From the NCBI RefSeq assembly GCF_031954525.1, contig NZ_CP134869.1, positions 1 to 58,191 on the forward strand: a stretch of DNA of 58,191 bases, written 5' to 3'. The notes under the pieces were generated by a model. It was not told where the DNA came from. It did no database searches and saw only the letters and a list, made by a program, of their open reading frames with translations. This DNA comes from Dyella sp. BiH032. GTDB taxonomy: Bacteria > Pseudomonadota > Gammaproteobacteria > Xanthomonadales > Rhodanobacteraceae. Both the position numbers and the translations under genes were made by a program. Each line of letters opens with the position of its first letter. Positions within the stretch are counted from its first letter, which is position 1. This document shows positions 47,644 to 56,625 of the stretch, one piece after another.

Positions 47644-49249
47644 GGTTGGTTTCCACCGCAAAGCCGAATTCGGGACCAATGCCGAGCGTGGTCCGGTCGT
47701 GGTCGAGGGGATCAACGTCCACCTCGGCGTGCCGTGGATCGACAAGCCCAGCATTGATGAGCTCGCGGGTGTGCATCATCTTCGTGCGCCCGCCCATGTG
47801 CTCGATCCAGTAGAGCCGCGCGCCAGTCGCGCCGCCGTCACGGTAGGCCTTCATGTAGCCAACATTGGTATCCACGAGCTCGCATACCGGGCGGCGGCCA
47901 GCGCTGCCGGACCCAGCGCAGTTTTCACAGCCAAGGCCGACCATTGCCTTGTCGCCATCCACCCACTCGAGCACACGCGCAAGGTCTTCGCGGTCCTTAA
48001 AGAGCCCGTGGTGATCGCGGAGTGGTGCAGCGCAGTCAGGGCAAATCGTGCGAACAAGATCCTGATTCATCAGGCCGATGACCACGGCCGGATCAAGCAA
48101 GAGCATCGGGTGCACGCCGAACTCATGCTCGAAGCGCGAGAGAATCGCATCGGCGCTCTGTGTGTGCGTCGTGGAGAGCGCGAAATGGCCGGTATTGGAC
48201 ACGTCAACAACGAACTTCGCCGAGTCTTCGTCGCGCGCTTCGCCGGGATAGATACCACGGGGGGCCTGGCGCATGAGTGCGCGCTTAGAGCGCTTCCACG
48301 CGGGGCCAATGTCTTCATCGTCTTGATGGTCTACGGGCAATGGCCCTTGGAAGATGGACGCTGAGTGGAGCTCGAGCTCCACTGGGTTTTCGACCGTGAA
48401 CCAATCTTGCCGGTACTCGAAGTGTTCGGCCTTCGCTTCCATGAACATCTTGGCCCACGTGGTTTTACCGCTGCCGGTGGGGCCGGACACGATCACACCA
48501 CCGCGGCGCCGCCGAACCCAACTCTTGAAAATCCTCTTGTGGGCATCGGTGTAAGGGGCATCCCACAAGTTCATGTCGTTGACGCCGCCCATGGCAAATA
48601 GGCGGACAGTGATGCACAGCGTCTTGTGCTTGAGCGGGAAAGTGGAGATACGGGCGCTGGTCAGTCCGGCTTTCTCGGCGAACTCTCGACGGAGGTTTGC
48701 GTCCTGATAGATCGCGCGATTGAGCTGAATGCCAGCGTCATCGGTCATCGAGTTATAGAGCGAGTTTTGCAGCGCCTCGCCTTGCTCTTTGGTGATGGCC
48801 GGATTCGAGAAGCTTTCACCGCGAATGACATAGCGAACGTAGGCGCGATCTGGCGTGGTAATGAAGCGCGCTTCACTCGCACCGCGGCGGCGACCCTCGC
48901 GCAGATAGCTCAAAACCTCCTGTTGACGCTTGACGTCATCCTGCTTCTTGTCATCACCCGCCGAGCCGGCGCCGCGGTACACGTCGGCGATTTCCGCCGC
49001 ATGTGTGATGCGCACGGTGTACTCGAGCCCTTCGGCCGGCGCCGCGCACTCGACAAGGTGCTCGTAACTCATCACGTGGCCTTCGCCACGGCGCTCCGAG
49101 GAAATGAGCAATTCACCGCGCTTGCGCGTTATGTCGGCCACAAGCACGACGTCAGCGCGTGCATTGCCGTCAGAAAGATAGAAAACGCTCTGCCGATGAT
49201 TCGACAGAACTTCGGTGAACAGGTCCGGCATCTCGCCTTTGGTGCCCAT
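47633..49249 (-). CDS. pilQ: PilQ-like pilus assembly ATPase
   Basis: 538 residues of the GspE/PulE family. Walker A GPTGSGKTT (about 251), an Asp box, Walker B-like GEARDEDSAKFV and His-box ALSTTHTQSADAIL are in order. A zinc module follows (CPDC ... CENC), as in PulE-type assembly motors. It is the extension ATPase of the type IVb pilus and lies between pilP and pilR, the R64 order. Confidence 0.94.
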   Translation of the reverse strand: MGTKGEMPDLFTEVLSNHRQSVFYLSDGNARADVVLVADITRKRGELLISSERRGEGHVMSYEHLVECAAPAEGLEYTVRITHAAEIADVYRGAGSAGDDKKQDDVKRQQEVLSYLREGRRRGASEARFITTPDRAYVRYVIRGESFSNPAITKEQGEALQNSLYNSMTDDAGIQLNRAIYQDANLRREFAEKAGLTSARISTFPLKHKTLCITVRLFAMGGVNDMNLWDAPYTDAHKRIFKSWVRRRRGGVIVSGPTGSGKTTWAKMFMEAKAEHFEYRQDWFTVENPVELELHSASIFQGPLPVDHQDDEDIGPAWKRSKRALMRQAPRGIYPGEARDEDSAKFVVDVSNTGHFALSTTHTQSADAILSRFEHEFGVHPMLLLDPAVVIGLMNQDLVRTICPDCAAPLRDHHGLFKDREDLARVLEWVDGDKAMVGLGCENCAGSGSAGRRPVCELVDTNVGYMKAYRDGGATGARLYWIEHMGGRTKMMHTRELINAGLVDPRHAEVDVDPLDHDRTTLGIGPEFGFAVETNHGV

Positions 49250-49267
49250 GGTCCGCCTCCGAATGGC

Positions 49268-49936
49268 TTAGTTCGAGCCGCCCGCGGACGCGGGAGCGTT
49301 TGCGGAACCGGGCGGGTTAGGCAGCGTGACGGGCACGCCACCGGGCGGGAATCCGCCCATGCCGTAGCTCTGCGTCGCCTGTTGCTGCTGTGCGCGTGTA
49401 TTCATCGGCGCATTGCCCGAGCTCAGGTGATAGACCTTGCCGTTCTTTGATACGGCAACGTCATTGAGGCTGACGCTCACGACGGTATAGCCGCCCGGCA
49501 GTTGTTCGCCTTTCCCCCGCGTAGCAGTGTTTCCGCCCGGAAGCATGAACACAGCGCGGTTGCCCGATGCTCCACCAAAGACGTCCGTGAACGTGGGGAG
49601 CTCGTTCGAGGAATCCGCCGCGGCGTTTGAGCTCGATGCCTGGCTCGGGCTGTTGGGGTCGTACTTCGCAGCTTCTTCCTTGGCCTTGCCTTCGGCGGCC
49701 TTTGCCTTGTAGACCATCTCGCTCGACTGAATAGCGTCGAGGTCGCCGAGAATCGCGACCCGCCCAGCCGCTGAGCTGTCTGCCGGCGCTTCTTGCTGCG
49801 CGTAAGCACTCGTGCTCGTGAGGGTGAACGCCAGTGCGATCGCGTTCACGGATAGGCAAAAGGTAGGGACCGCAAGAGCTCGCCAGAAGATGGCGCGCAG
49901 ACCGTGCGCAGCGGAACCGATCAGGTTATTTGACAT
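49268..49936 (-). CDS. pilP: PilP-like pilus biogenesis protein
   Basis: 222 residues. A signal peptide ends near SAYAQQ (about residue 46), a helix follows, then a small beta domain (VFGGASGNRAVFMLPGGNTA ... GGYTVVSVSLNDVAVSKNGK). R64 PilP has this size and position. It overlaps pilO by 11 bases. Confidence 0.88.
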   Translation of the reverse strand: MSNNLIGSAAHGLRAIFWRALAVPTFCLSVNAIALAFTLTSTSAYAQQEAPADSSAAGRVAILGDLDAIQSSEMVYKAKAAEGKAKEEAAKYDPNSPSQASSSNAAADSSNELPTFTDVFGGASGNRAVFMLPGGNTATRGKGEQLPGGYTVVSVSLNDVAVSKNGKVYHLSSGNAPMNTRAQQQQATQSYGMGGFPPGGVPVTLPNPPGSANAPASAGGSN

Positions 49937-51311
49937 AAAAAGCTCCGGTGTACGTCCAAGTGATGTGCGCCTTTTCGTCTAGCGCCGCCTCGATGGCGGT
50001 GAGACGTGTCGTCGCCAGGGGTACGCTTTCGATGGAAAGCTTGTGGCGATCGCCGGTGGCGACCGTGAAGGTGTAGCCGCTCCATTCCTGACGCGGCGGG
50101 TTGGGGTCGTCGGGCTGCGGCTTGAAGGGCGGCATAGGCGCTGGCTCGACGCTCAAGCCGCGCTGCTGCATGTAGGAGACGATCGTGGACATGCCGTCTT
50201 CCAACGACGGCGCCGCGTCGTCGTCCGAGCCATCGACCTTGAAGGCGAGGCCGATAGCCGCCGTGTTGAATGCCTTGTCCTGGGCCTCTGCCTTCGCGTG
50301 GAAAGTGCGGAGCGCCCACGCTTGGAAGTCAACGAAGGTTGAGATAGAGCCGGTGGGCCTGGAATAGCTGAAACGAATGTGGCCCACGCCAGGCGTGCTC
50401 GCGTCCGTGTTGCAGCCTACGCCCGTCAGCTTCCAGCCGGCGCCCGAGATAGGCGTGGAGAGCATGCCTGGCATGCAGGCCTTGGCGAGTGCGGCAGGGG
50501 AAAGCTGGCCCGTCCACGCATGCGGAACAACGTTGTTCTTTTCAAACTCTGCCCGCTCTTTGGCGCGCTTACTCTCATCTAGCAACCATTGCGCATGTGC
50601 AATGTCGTCCTTCTTCTTCTGCTGGATGGCCTGATACTTCGACCAGCCAAACCTACCGCCGCCGAGGATGACGACGACGGCCAGGCCAATCACGGTCCAG
50701 CGCTTAATCTCGTCTTTGTTGAAGTCGAAGCGGCTGAGCGACTTGAGCTGATACTCCTTTTTCAGCGCCTTCGGAGTGAGGACCGCTGTTACGTCGAGTT
50801 CTTCGGATGCAACGCCGAACTCAGCCGGTGCAATGATTCGACGCCACCGCTTGTCCGTGCCGGCGATCTTCTGCTCGGTCGCACGGAAATGCTTTGTGAA
50901 CTGGTCACGCGACAGCACGCGATCGGAGCCAGGAACGATGATGCCGCCCAGCACGCCGACGATGCCGTACTGGTCTTCGCCGAGCTTGAAGCCAGCGAGG
51001 CAGTCATCGCCTAGCGTTCCGGCGATCGCCGCCGCCCACGAATAGGTGCCCTTGAACGCGCCGTTGCGCTTGGGGGCAAAACCGGCCTGGATCTGCCGGG
51101 AATTGCCCGCGCCCTTGCGGAAGGCAACGACGTCCATGCCGAGTTTGTGCCCGTTTGCCTGGGCCTCTTGCACGTAGCTCTGCGGCTTGGTCAGGACATG
51201 CCAGTAGAGGCCGGAAACAAACTGCTTGCCGTTGATCTGAACGACGACGATCGGCAGCGAGTCGGCAAGCTTCGGCCCGGTGTCTACGACACGCGATTTC
51301 CGTGCAGTCAT
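49926..51311 (-). CDS. pilO: PilO2-family pilus biogenesis protein
   Basis: 461 residues from the ATG at 51311 (a TTG at 51320 is possible). The N-terminal cytoplasmic domain of about 220 residues precedes one membrane segment (WTVIGLAVVVILGGGRFGW), then a coiled coil and a periplasmic domain. This is the PilO2 layout of R64-type pili, an inner-membrane part of the assembly complex. It starts 5 bases after the pilN stop. Confidence 0.9.
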   Translation of the reverse strand: MTARKSRVVDTGPKLADSLPIVVVQINGKQFVSGLYWHVLTKPQSYVQEAQANGHKLGMDVVAFRKGAGNSRQIQAGFAPKRNGAFKGTYSWAAAIAGTLGDDCLAGFKLGEDQYGIVGVLGGIIVPGSDRVLSRDQFTKHFRATEQKIAGTDKRWRRIIAPAEFGVASEELDVTAVLTPKALKKEYQLKSLSRFDFNKDEIKRWTVIGLAVVVILGGGRFGWSKYQAIQQKKKDDIAHAQWLLDESKRAKERAEFEKNNVVPHAWTGQLSPAALAKACMPGMLSTPISGAGWKLTGVGCNTDASTPGVGHIRFSYSRPTGSISTFVDFQAWALRTFHAKAEAQDKAFNTAAIGLAFKVDGSDDDAAPSLEDGMSTIVSYMQQRGLSVEPAPMPPFKPQPDDPNPPRQEWSGYTFTVATGDRHKLSIESVPLATTRLTAIEAALDEKAHITWTYTGAFYVK

Positions 51312-51316
51312 GGCGC

Positions 51317-53026
51317 TCAATCCAGAATGCGCGGCGTGGCGAGGACAATGATGGTCTGACGCTTGTTGCTCGTGTTGACACCACCGGACGCGATGCCGGT
51401 CTGCGTGTTCAACGAAAGGCCGTCAGCCTGGAAACCCGTCATAACGACGGTGGCGCCGGTTTGGACATTGACTTGCTGGTTGATCCCGCTGCCCTCGGTA
51501 TCGGCCGACTGCGTAAAGAACTGCGTGCCCGCCTGACCATAGGACTTGATTTGGTCGAGCAAACTCAGGTTCTGCGAGAACGAAAGGAGGACGCTCTTGC
51601 CGTCGTCGGAGATATTGGGAAGCAGGGTCATGAAAAAGCCGGTGCCCACGCTAGCCGTCTGCGGGCCGGACACCGCGCTCGCGTTGGTGACGGTCAGGGT
51701 CGGCGTGCTCTGCACATAGCCCGTGTTCTTGAAGACCTGCACGGGAATCGGCTGCAAGTTCGTTCCGGTGAGCTTGGCGGTGTAGACCGTGGACACCTTG
51801 CCGTGCTCGTTGAGCGCATTGATGATCGCCTGGGAATTTGCCCACTGCCCGGCGCCTGACGGGATCGTTGCCGTCAGCAAACCGGAGTTCTGATTGGGCT
51901 GGTAGGCGCCCGCAAGCACCGCGCCGAACTTGTTCGCCGCGCTCTTAAACGCTGCATCGAGATTGGCGCCAATGTCCATGCCCGACGTATCCGTGTAGAG
52001 CAAGATACGAATATCGACGGCCGTCTGCCGCGACATGGTTTTGTTCGCAAATCCCATGTGCGTTGCAACGCGCGCCAGAACGTCGGGCGTATCAACAACC
52101 GTGACGGACGACGTAGACGGCGAGATGATGGCGCACTTCGGATGCGAGCACATGAGGTTCAATGTGCGATCCAAGTCGCTCATGACGTCGTTGGAAATCT
52201 TGACGGTGGTAGACGTTGAAGTCGTGCCGGTACCGCCTGCGCCGTTCTGGCCGCCACCGCCACCACCGCCACCGCCACCCGTGGACGTGCTTCCCTGATT
52301 TCCCATCGTGGCTTGCGATCCCGCCTCGATATTGTTGGTCAGAGCATTGATCGTCGGTAGCGCCTTAATCGGGAAGGTGCGCGTGTCGTAGTAGTAGACG
52401 GTGATGAGCTGCTTCGACGGGTCAAAGCGGTAGCTCAAAGAGACCTGGCCGAGCGCGGCATCTAGCAGGTTATGCAACTCGCCGTTGTCGAACTGCAACG
52501 AAATGCGATTGGAGCGGGTGCCACCGCCGCCGTACTGCGACGCTCCCGAATACGAGTTGTTCGCGCCGTTAAGCGGCGGCGGGGTGAATCCGGCCGGCAA
52601 AAGACTGGCGTTAGGCGCTGCCTGCTGCCCGCCGTTGGTGTTGCCCATCATGTCGAGTGTGCCGTTCAACGCGGCCTGCGCGTCGGACGTAATGCGAACG
52701 CCGAGGCCACAGACCGACGTGATGCGTTGCGCCAGGCGATCCAGTGTCGCCGGCTCATTGGTACCAAACGTGATCTTGCAGCGGAGAGCCGGATCAATCG
52801 CCGCCTCACGCACTTCGGCGGTCGGATCTACCCAAAACCGACCATGCACCACCTCGACGCTCGAGCGCGGCGCCGCCTTGGGTTGGTTCAGTAGGGCGGT
52901 GGCTTCGTTGTCCACCGATTGAATGCCCTTATGCGTGTCGTGCAATTCCTGCAAGCCGCACGCGGAGAGGCTGAACGCGATCGCGCTGGCAAGGACGGTG
53001 CGGGCGTAGAGCTTGAAGGTGGTCAT
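51317..53026 (-). CDS. pilN: PilN-like secretin lipoprotein
   Basis: 569 residues. The lipobox FSLSACGLQ (Cys ~23) anchors it in the outer membrane. N-domains are followed by a Gly-rich linker (nine or more Gly near 270), and the secretin core begins around VDIRILLYTDTSGMD. The typical end is GFFMTLLPNISDDGKSVLLS, VVMTGFQADG and IIVLATPRILD. R64 PilN is the pore of the thin pilus. It overlaps pilL by 4 bases. Confidence 0.94.
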   Translation of the reverse strand: MTTFKLYARTVLASAIAFSLSACGLQELHDTHKGIQSVDNEATALLNQPKAAPRSSVEVVHGRFWVDPTAEVREAAIDPALRCKITFGTNEPATLDRLAQRITSVCGLGVRITSDAQAALNGTLDMMGNTNGGQQAAPNASLLPAGFTPPPLNGANNSYSGASQYGGGGTRSNRISLQFDNGELHNLLDAALGQVSLSYRFDPSKQLITVYYYDTRTFPIKALPTINALTNNIEAGSQATMGNQGSTSTGGGGGGGGGGQNGAGGTGTTSTSTTVKISNDVMSDLDRTLNLMCSHPKCAIISPSTSSVTVVDTPDVLARVATHMGFANKTMSRQTAVDIRILLYTDTSGMDIGANLDAAFKSAANKFGAVLAGAYQPNQNSGLLTATIPSGAGQWANSQAIINALNEHGKVSTVYTAKLTGTNLQPIPVQVFKNTGYVQSTPTLTVTNASAVSGPQTASVGTGFFMTLLPNISDDGKSVLLSFSQNLSLLDQIKSYGQAGTQFFTQSADTEGSGINQQVNVQTGATVVMTGFQADGLSLNTQTGIASGGVNTSNKRQTIIVLATPRILD

Positions 53027-53979
53027 TGCTTGGCCTTGGCGTTGGTTACAACGATCAGCTTTTGTTCGGGGATGATCTGCACGTCCATCGGGGTGTCGGC
53101 GTCTTGGTCGATGTACGCCTGAAAGAGCGCCTTTGCCGCGTCCTCGAGCTTTCCGGGGACGGGAAGCTCTGACGGGATGCGGTAATCGACCTTGGCGCCG
53201 CTCGCGTTCTTGAGCGTCCACACCGGCTCTTGCCAGCCGGCCTTCTTCGACCACTCGGCAATCGTGTCGCCGAGCCAGGCGTTTCGATGAGCAACCCACA
53301 CCGGGGGCGGCGCAGGCGGTGGTGGTGCAACGGGCTTGAGTTCTGCCATCGCTGGCTTAGGCGTCAAGCTCGCGCTTGCCGGCGTAACCGCGTTCGTCAT
53401 CGGATCGACGGTGAAGGCCGTGCGCGAAGTTTTCGCCGCGAAATCAGCGCCCGGCTTGATGGGCTGTGCCGGCGGCGCCGACTTGGCGGCCGCCGTGGTT
53501 GACGCGACCAAGCTCGCCGGCATTTCGCCGGGCTGGAAGTGCGGCAGCGGCGGTGGCGTCAGGGACGGTGCGGGCTGGCTGCGCGTGACCACTTTGCCGA
53601 GAGGGTTCACGAAAACAACGGCGTTCGTCCCGAACTGCACGCCGTCGAGAGTGAGCGTTGCATCGGCGGCGCCGTTTCCGACCATCAACGCCCGATATCC
53701 GCCGTTGCCGATGACTGTGACCCCGTTTCCCTCGATCGTGATCGAGCTTGTGACGGTGGGCAGGTTTTCAAAGAGATGGATCTCTTGGCCGACGATCGGT
53801 CGAATAACGATCGTGCCGCCGCCGTTGGTGTTCGCCTGGTCGATCGCGTCACGCAGCGAGCCGTTGCCGGCGTCTGCCGCATTGGTGACGCTGTAGGTGG
53901 CGGCCTGCGCGGCGGCGCCGATCGCGAGCGTGAACAGAGCAAGCAGGCTGACGATTAGCCGGCGATGCGTGTAAGGCAT
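53023..53979 (-). CDS. pilL: PilL-like protein with a CSLREA-like N-terminal domain
   Basis: 318 residues from ATG 53979, five bases after GGGG. A signal peptide (RLIVSLLALFTLAIGAAAQA) is followed by a segment resembling CSLREA repeats (TYSVTNAADAGNGSLRDAID, then SSITIEGNGVTVIGNGG), found in adhesin and parallel-helix proteins. A Pro-rich linker follows. The C-terminal TcpQ/PilL domain (AWLGDTIAEWSKKAGWQEPV ... IIPEQKLIVVTNA) is the part shared with R64 PilL. There is no lipobox, unlike R64 PilL. Confidence 0.82.
   Translation of the reverse strand: MPYTHRRLIVSLLALFTLAIGAAAQAATYSVTNAADAGNGSLRDAIDQANTNGGGTIVIRPIVGQEIHLFENLPTVTSSITIEGNGVTVIGNGGYRALMVGNGAADATLTLDGVQFGTNAVVFVNPLGKVVTRSQPAPSLTPPPLPHFQPGEMPASLVASTTAAAKSAPPAQPIKPGADFAAKTSRTAFTVDPMTNAVTPASASLTPKPAMAELKPVAPPPPAPPPVWVAHRNAWLGDTIAEWSKKAGWQEPVWTLKNASGAKVDYRIPSELPVPGKLEDAAKALFQAYIDQDADTPMDVQIIPEQKLIVVTNAKAKQ
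53430..53444. promoter_or_regulatory. KorB-like box with one mismatch, inside pilL
   Basis: TTTTCGCCGCGAAAT, 14 of 15 bases, in the pilL linker codons. Possibly functional, possibly chance. Confidence 0.4.
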
Positions 53980-54005
53980 GTGGGTTCCCCGGTGGTGCAT
54001 CACGG

Positions 54006-56153
54006 TTAGGACTTCTTCTTGCGTTTGGTGGTCTTGCGTGGCGGCAATGCTGCTTTGTGCGCTTCGATGAACTCGGCGCAGGCCTTGCGCTCCTGGCGCG
54101 CCTGCTCTGGCACGACGACGCCGGCCGCGGCGGCGATCTTCTCGGCGAACTCGATGGCCTTGGTGGACGGCGGTAGCTTGTCCAGCACGGGTGCGTAGGT
54201 GTCGATGAAAGCTTTGGCCGCAGCGAAACTGCGGCGCGCTTCGACAGGTGCGCCGACCGCGAGCTCTCGCTCGAGCTTTTCGATGTACTCGATCTGATTC
54301 GCGGTCGGTGCGCGATTGGCGACCGCGTGCGACACGCGAGGACGTAGGCCGTTCACGAGGCGCGTGACCACTGCTGCCACTTCGTTGACGAACTGGTCGG
54401 GGTTCATGGCACCCGGCGCCTGTGCACGCATTTCGGAGAGCCTGAGCTCCCACAAAGCAGTGAGCGAAGGGTCGGAAAGGCTCGGATCTGCTTCGTTGAT
54501 GATGTGTTGCTGGCCCATCACCGTGCTTTGAATGAATTTGCCCTTCTTCTCGAGATATCCATCCGCGATCAGAGCTGTAACGATCGTTGATCGCGTCGCA
54601 TCGGTGCCGATGCCGCTGGTTTCTTTGAGAATCGCGCGCACGGCGGGATCGCTGACGTACTTCGCGACGTTCGCCATGTCCACGACAAGATCACCCTGCG
54701 TATAACGCTTGGGCGCCTTGGTCTTCTTCGGCAGCAACGAGACTTCGCCCGTCGTCGCTTGGGCGCCGTTCTTGAGCGGGGGCAGGGCGCTTGCTTCCTC
54801 CTGCTCGTCCTCGTCGGGATCTTCGCCGTTGTAGACCGCACGCCAGCCCTTGTCCGTGGGCATCTTGCCGACGACACCGAAGGGCACGCCGGCAGCGTTG
54901 AAGGACACGGCGGTTTCGTTGTAGCGGTAATCCGGCAGAAGGCCGGCCAGGTAGCTTTGTGCGATGACGACATAGAGCGTGCGCTCGTCGTCGCTGAGCT
55001 GCGCCGGGTCCGGTGCGACGCCTTCGGGGTTCGGCACGATCGCGTGATGTTCCTCGCCCTCGAGCTTCTTCGTGTTGTAGATCGAGTCACGGACTTCATG
55101 GCCCTGCACGATGAGCTTGCTCACGTGCGGCGCAAGCGGGCCGATAGTCGCGAGGGTGCGCAGTACGGTCGGGATGCTCGGCGCCTGTTCGTTCGGAATG
55201 TAGGCGCCTGCGGTGCGCGGGTATGTGGTGAGCTCGGCGTTGTAGAGGCTCTGCGCCACATCGAGCGTGTGATCGACGTCCCAGCCGAACTTGCTGCTCA
55301 TGTGCTTTTGCAGCTTGGACAGATTGAACAGGCCTGGCGGGGATTGGCGCTTTTCCTTGGCTTCGACGCCGATCGCGCCCTGTGCGCCGCGGACGCGCTG
55401 CACCAATGCTTCTGCCTGGGCGCGATCGAAGATGCGTTGCTCGGGCGCGTGATACAGCTTCACTACCTGGCCGCCGCTCTGCACCTCGAGCTCAAGCTCG
55501 TAATAGGTTTGTGCAACGAACCCGGCGATTTGGGCGTCACGACGCACCACAAGCCCCAAGGTGGGGGTTTTGACGCGGCCGACGTGGCGTACAGCTTTCT
55601 CGCCACCCGCACGGGCAAGCAACGTGTAAGCGCGCGACAGCGACTTGCCGTGCACATAGTCGCCACGGCCACGTGCAAGTGCGGAGTGATAGAGACCGAT
55701 GGTTTCGCTGCCATCGCGCAACTGAGCGACGGCCTTGCGGATGCTCACCGGGTCGAGTGCGTTCACCCATAGACGCTTGATCGGCCCGCGGTACTTGAAG
55801 TGCTCGAGCAATTCGCGGGCGATGGCTTCACCCTCGGCGCCGGGGTCGGTGGCGATCACGACCTCCGTCGCCTTTTTGATGGCGTCTCCGATGGTCGAAA
55901 GTAATGCCTTCTTGTAATCCTCGGCAGGGCCGGTCTTACGCCAGCGCTCGGGGATGATGGGAAGGCTTTCCATCGTCCACTTTTCCCAAGCGGGATTAAG
56001 CTGCGCGGGTTCGGGGTCGCCGAGCAAATGGCCCTGCGCGTGAACCACGAGGCCATCGGCGGTATTAAAACAATGGCGCCCCTTCTCGGCATTGCCGAGC
56101 AAGGGAGCCAGGCGCTCCGCTTGATCCTTCTTTTCGCAAATCCAAACGCGCAT
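54006..56153 (-). CDS. topB: DNA topoisomerase III (TraE/TopB)
   Basis: 715 residues of type IA topoisomerase. TOPRIM acidic residues lie in MRVWICEKKDQAERLAPLLG and VVIATDPGAEGEAIARELLE. The active-site Tyr is in the AELTTYPRTAGAYIP segment. ETSGIGTDATRSTIVTALI is another family motif. It lacks the long zinc-ribbon C-terminus and ends in a basic tail. Plasmid TopB proteins help resolve replication and transfer intermediates. It leads the pilus operon behind a perfect inverted-repeat operator. Confidence 0.95.
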   Translation of the reverse strand: MRVWICEKKDQAERLAPLLGNAEKGRHCFNTADGLVVHAQGHLLGDPEPAQLNPAWEKWTMESLPIIPERWRKTGPAEDYKKALLSTIGDAIKKATEVVIATDPGAEGEAIARELLEHFKYRGPIKRLWVNALDPVSIRKAVAQLRDGSETIGLYHSALARGRGDYVHGKSLSRAYTLLARAGGEKAVRHVGRVKTPTLGLVVRRDAQIAGFVAQTYYELELEVQSGGQVVKLYHAPEQRIFDRAQAEALVQRVRGAQGAIGVEAKEKRQSPPGLFNLSKLQKHMSSKFGWDVDHTLDVAQSLYNAELTTYPRTAGAYIPNEQAPSIPTVLRTLATIGPLAPHVSKLIVQGHEVRDSIYNTKKLEGEEHHAIVPNPEGVAPDPAQLSDDERTLYVVIAQSYLAGLLPDYRYNETAVSFNAAGVPFGVVGKMPTDKGWRAVYNGEDPDEDEQEEASALPPLKNGAQATTGEVSLLPKKTKAPKRYTQGDLVVDMANVAKYVSDPAVRAILKETSGIGTDATRSTIVTALIADGYLEKKGKFIQSTVMGQQHIINEADPSLSDPSLTALWELRLSEMRAQAPGAMNPDQFVNEVAAVVTRLVNGLRPRVSHAVANRAPTANQIEYIEKLERELAVGAPVEARRSFAAAKAFIDTYAPVLDKLPPSTKAIEFAEKIAAAAGVVVPEQARQERKACAEFIEAHKAALPPRKTTKRKKKS

Positions 56154-56191
56154 GCCATCTCACCTAATCACTGCGGGGGGATTATATCTCA

Positions 56192-56216
56192 GCGTGTATA
56201 ATTATCCTATACACGC
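56192..56216. promoter_or_regulatory. Perfect operator GCGTGTATA...TATACACGC before topB
   Basis: 9-bp arms around a 7-base centre, 39 bases upstream of the topB ATG. A GATATAAT-like -10 lies between it and the gene, so a bound repressor would cover the promoter. The TATACACGC half also occurs upstream of trbC (8535-8543). Confidence 0.7.
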
Positions 56217-56306
56217 AAGATAAATAATCTCCAAAATTATTCCCCCTCCCGCCTTTCCGCTCGGGTGCAGCCGGGAGGACCAGGCCGCACCGTCAACGCG
56301 CTGCAA

Positions 56307-56612
56307 TTAACCGTTATCGGCCGTTGCGGGGGTTTCCTTACTAGCTGGCGCCGCGGGCTTCTTGGCCGGCTTCTGCTTCGCCTCGGCGGCCTTGGCCCGC
56401 TCGAATGCCACGAACGCACGGTTGCGATCCAAGGTGTCCAACACCAGACCGATCACGGCGTTTTCAAACTCGGGTTTTGCGCCCGCCGTTTCCTGGGCAT
56501 AGAACTCGCAAAACGTCTCGATTCGGGCCGCGTCGGGAAGATCAAAGGCGAGCTTTTTCGTGACCTTCTCGGTCGGTACCGGGATTCGGGGCAGGGCAGT
56601 AGAACGTGGCAT
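56307..56612 (-). CDS. DUF2274-like small protein
   Basis: 101 residues from ATG 56612. The pattern VTKKLAFDLPDAARIETFCE and FENAVIGLVLDTLDRNRAFV matches DUF2274 proteins, which usually follow trbI in P-type transfer operons. The Lys/Ala/Pro tail is low-complexity. Function unknown. It ends the trb operon about 90 bases before the topB operator. Confidence 0.72.
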   Translation of the reverse strand: MPRSTALPRIPVPTEKVTKKLAFDLPDAARIETFCEFYAQETAGAKPEFENAVIGLVLDTLDRNRAFVAFERAKAAEAKQKPAKKPAAPASKETPATADNG

Positions 56613-56625
56613 GTTGCGTCTTCTC

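Noticed and set aside
51317..53299. 660-codon form of PilN
   Set aside because: The extension is the pilL frame shadow, and the lipoprotein signal starts at 53026.
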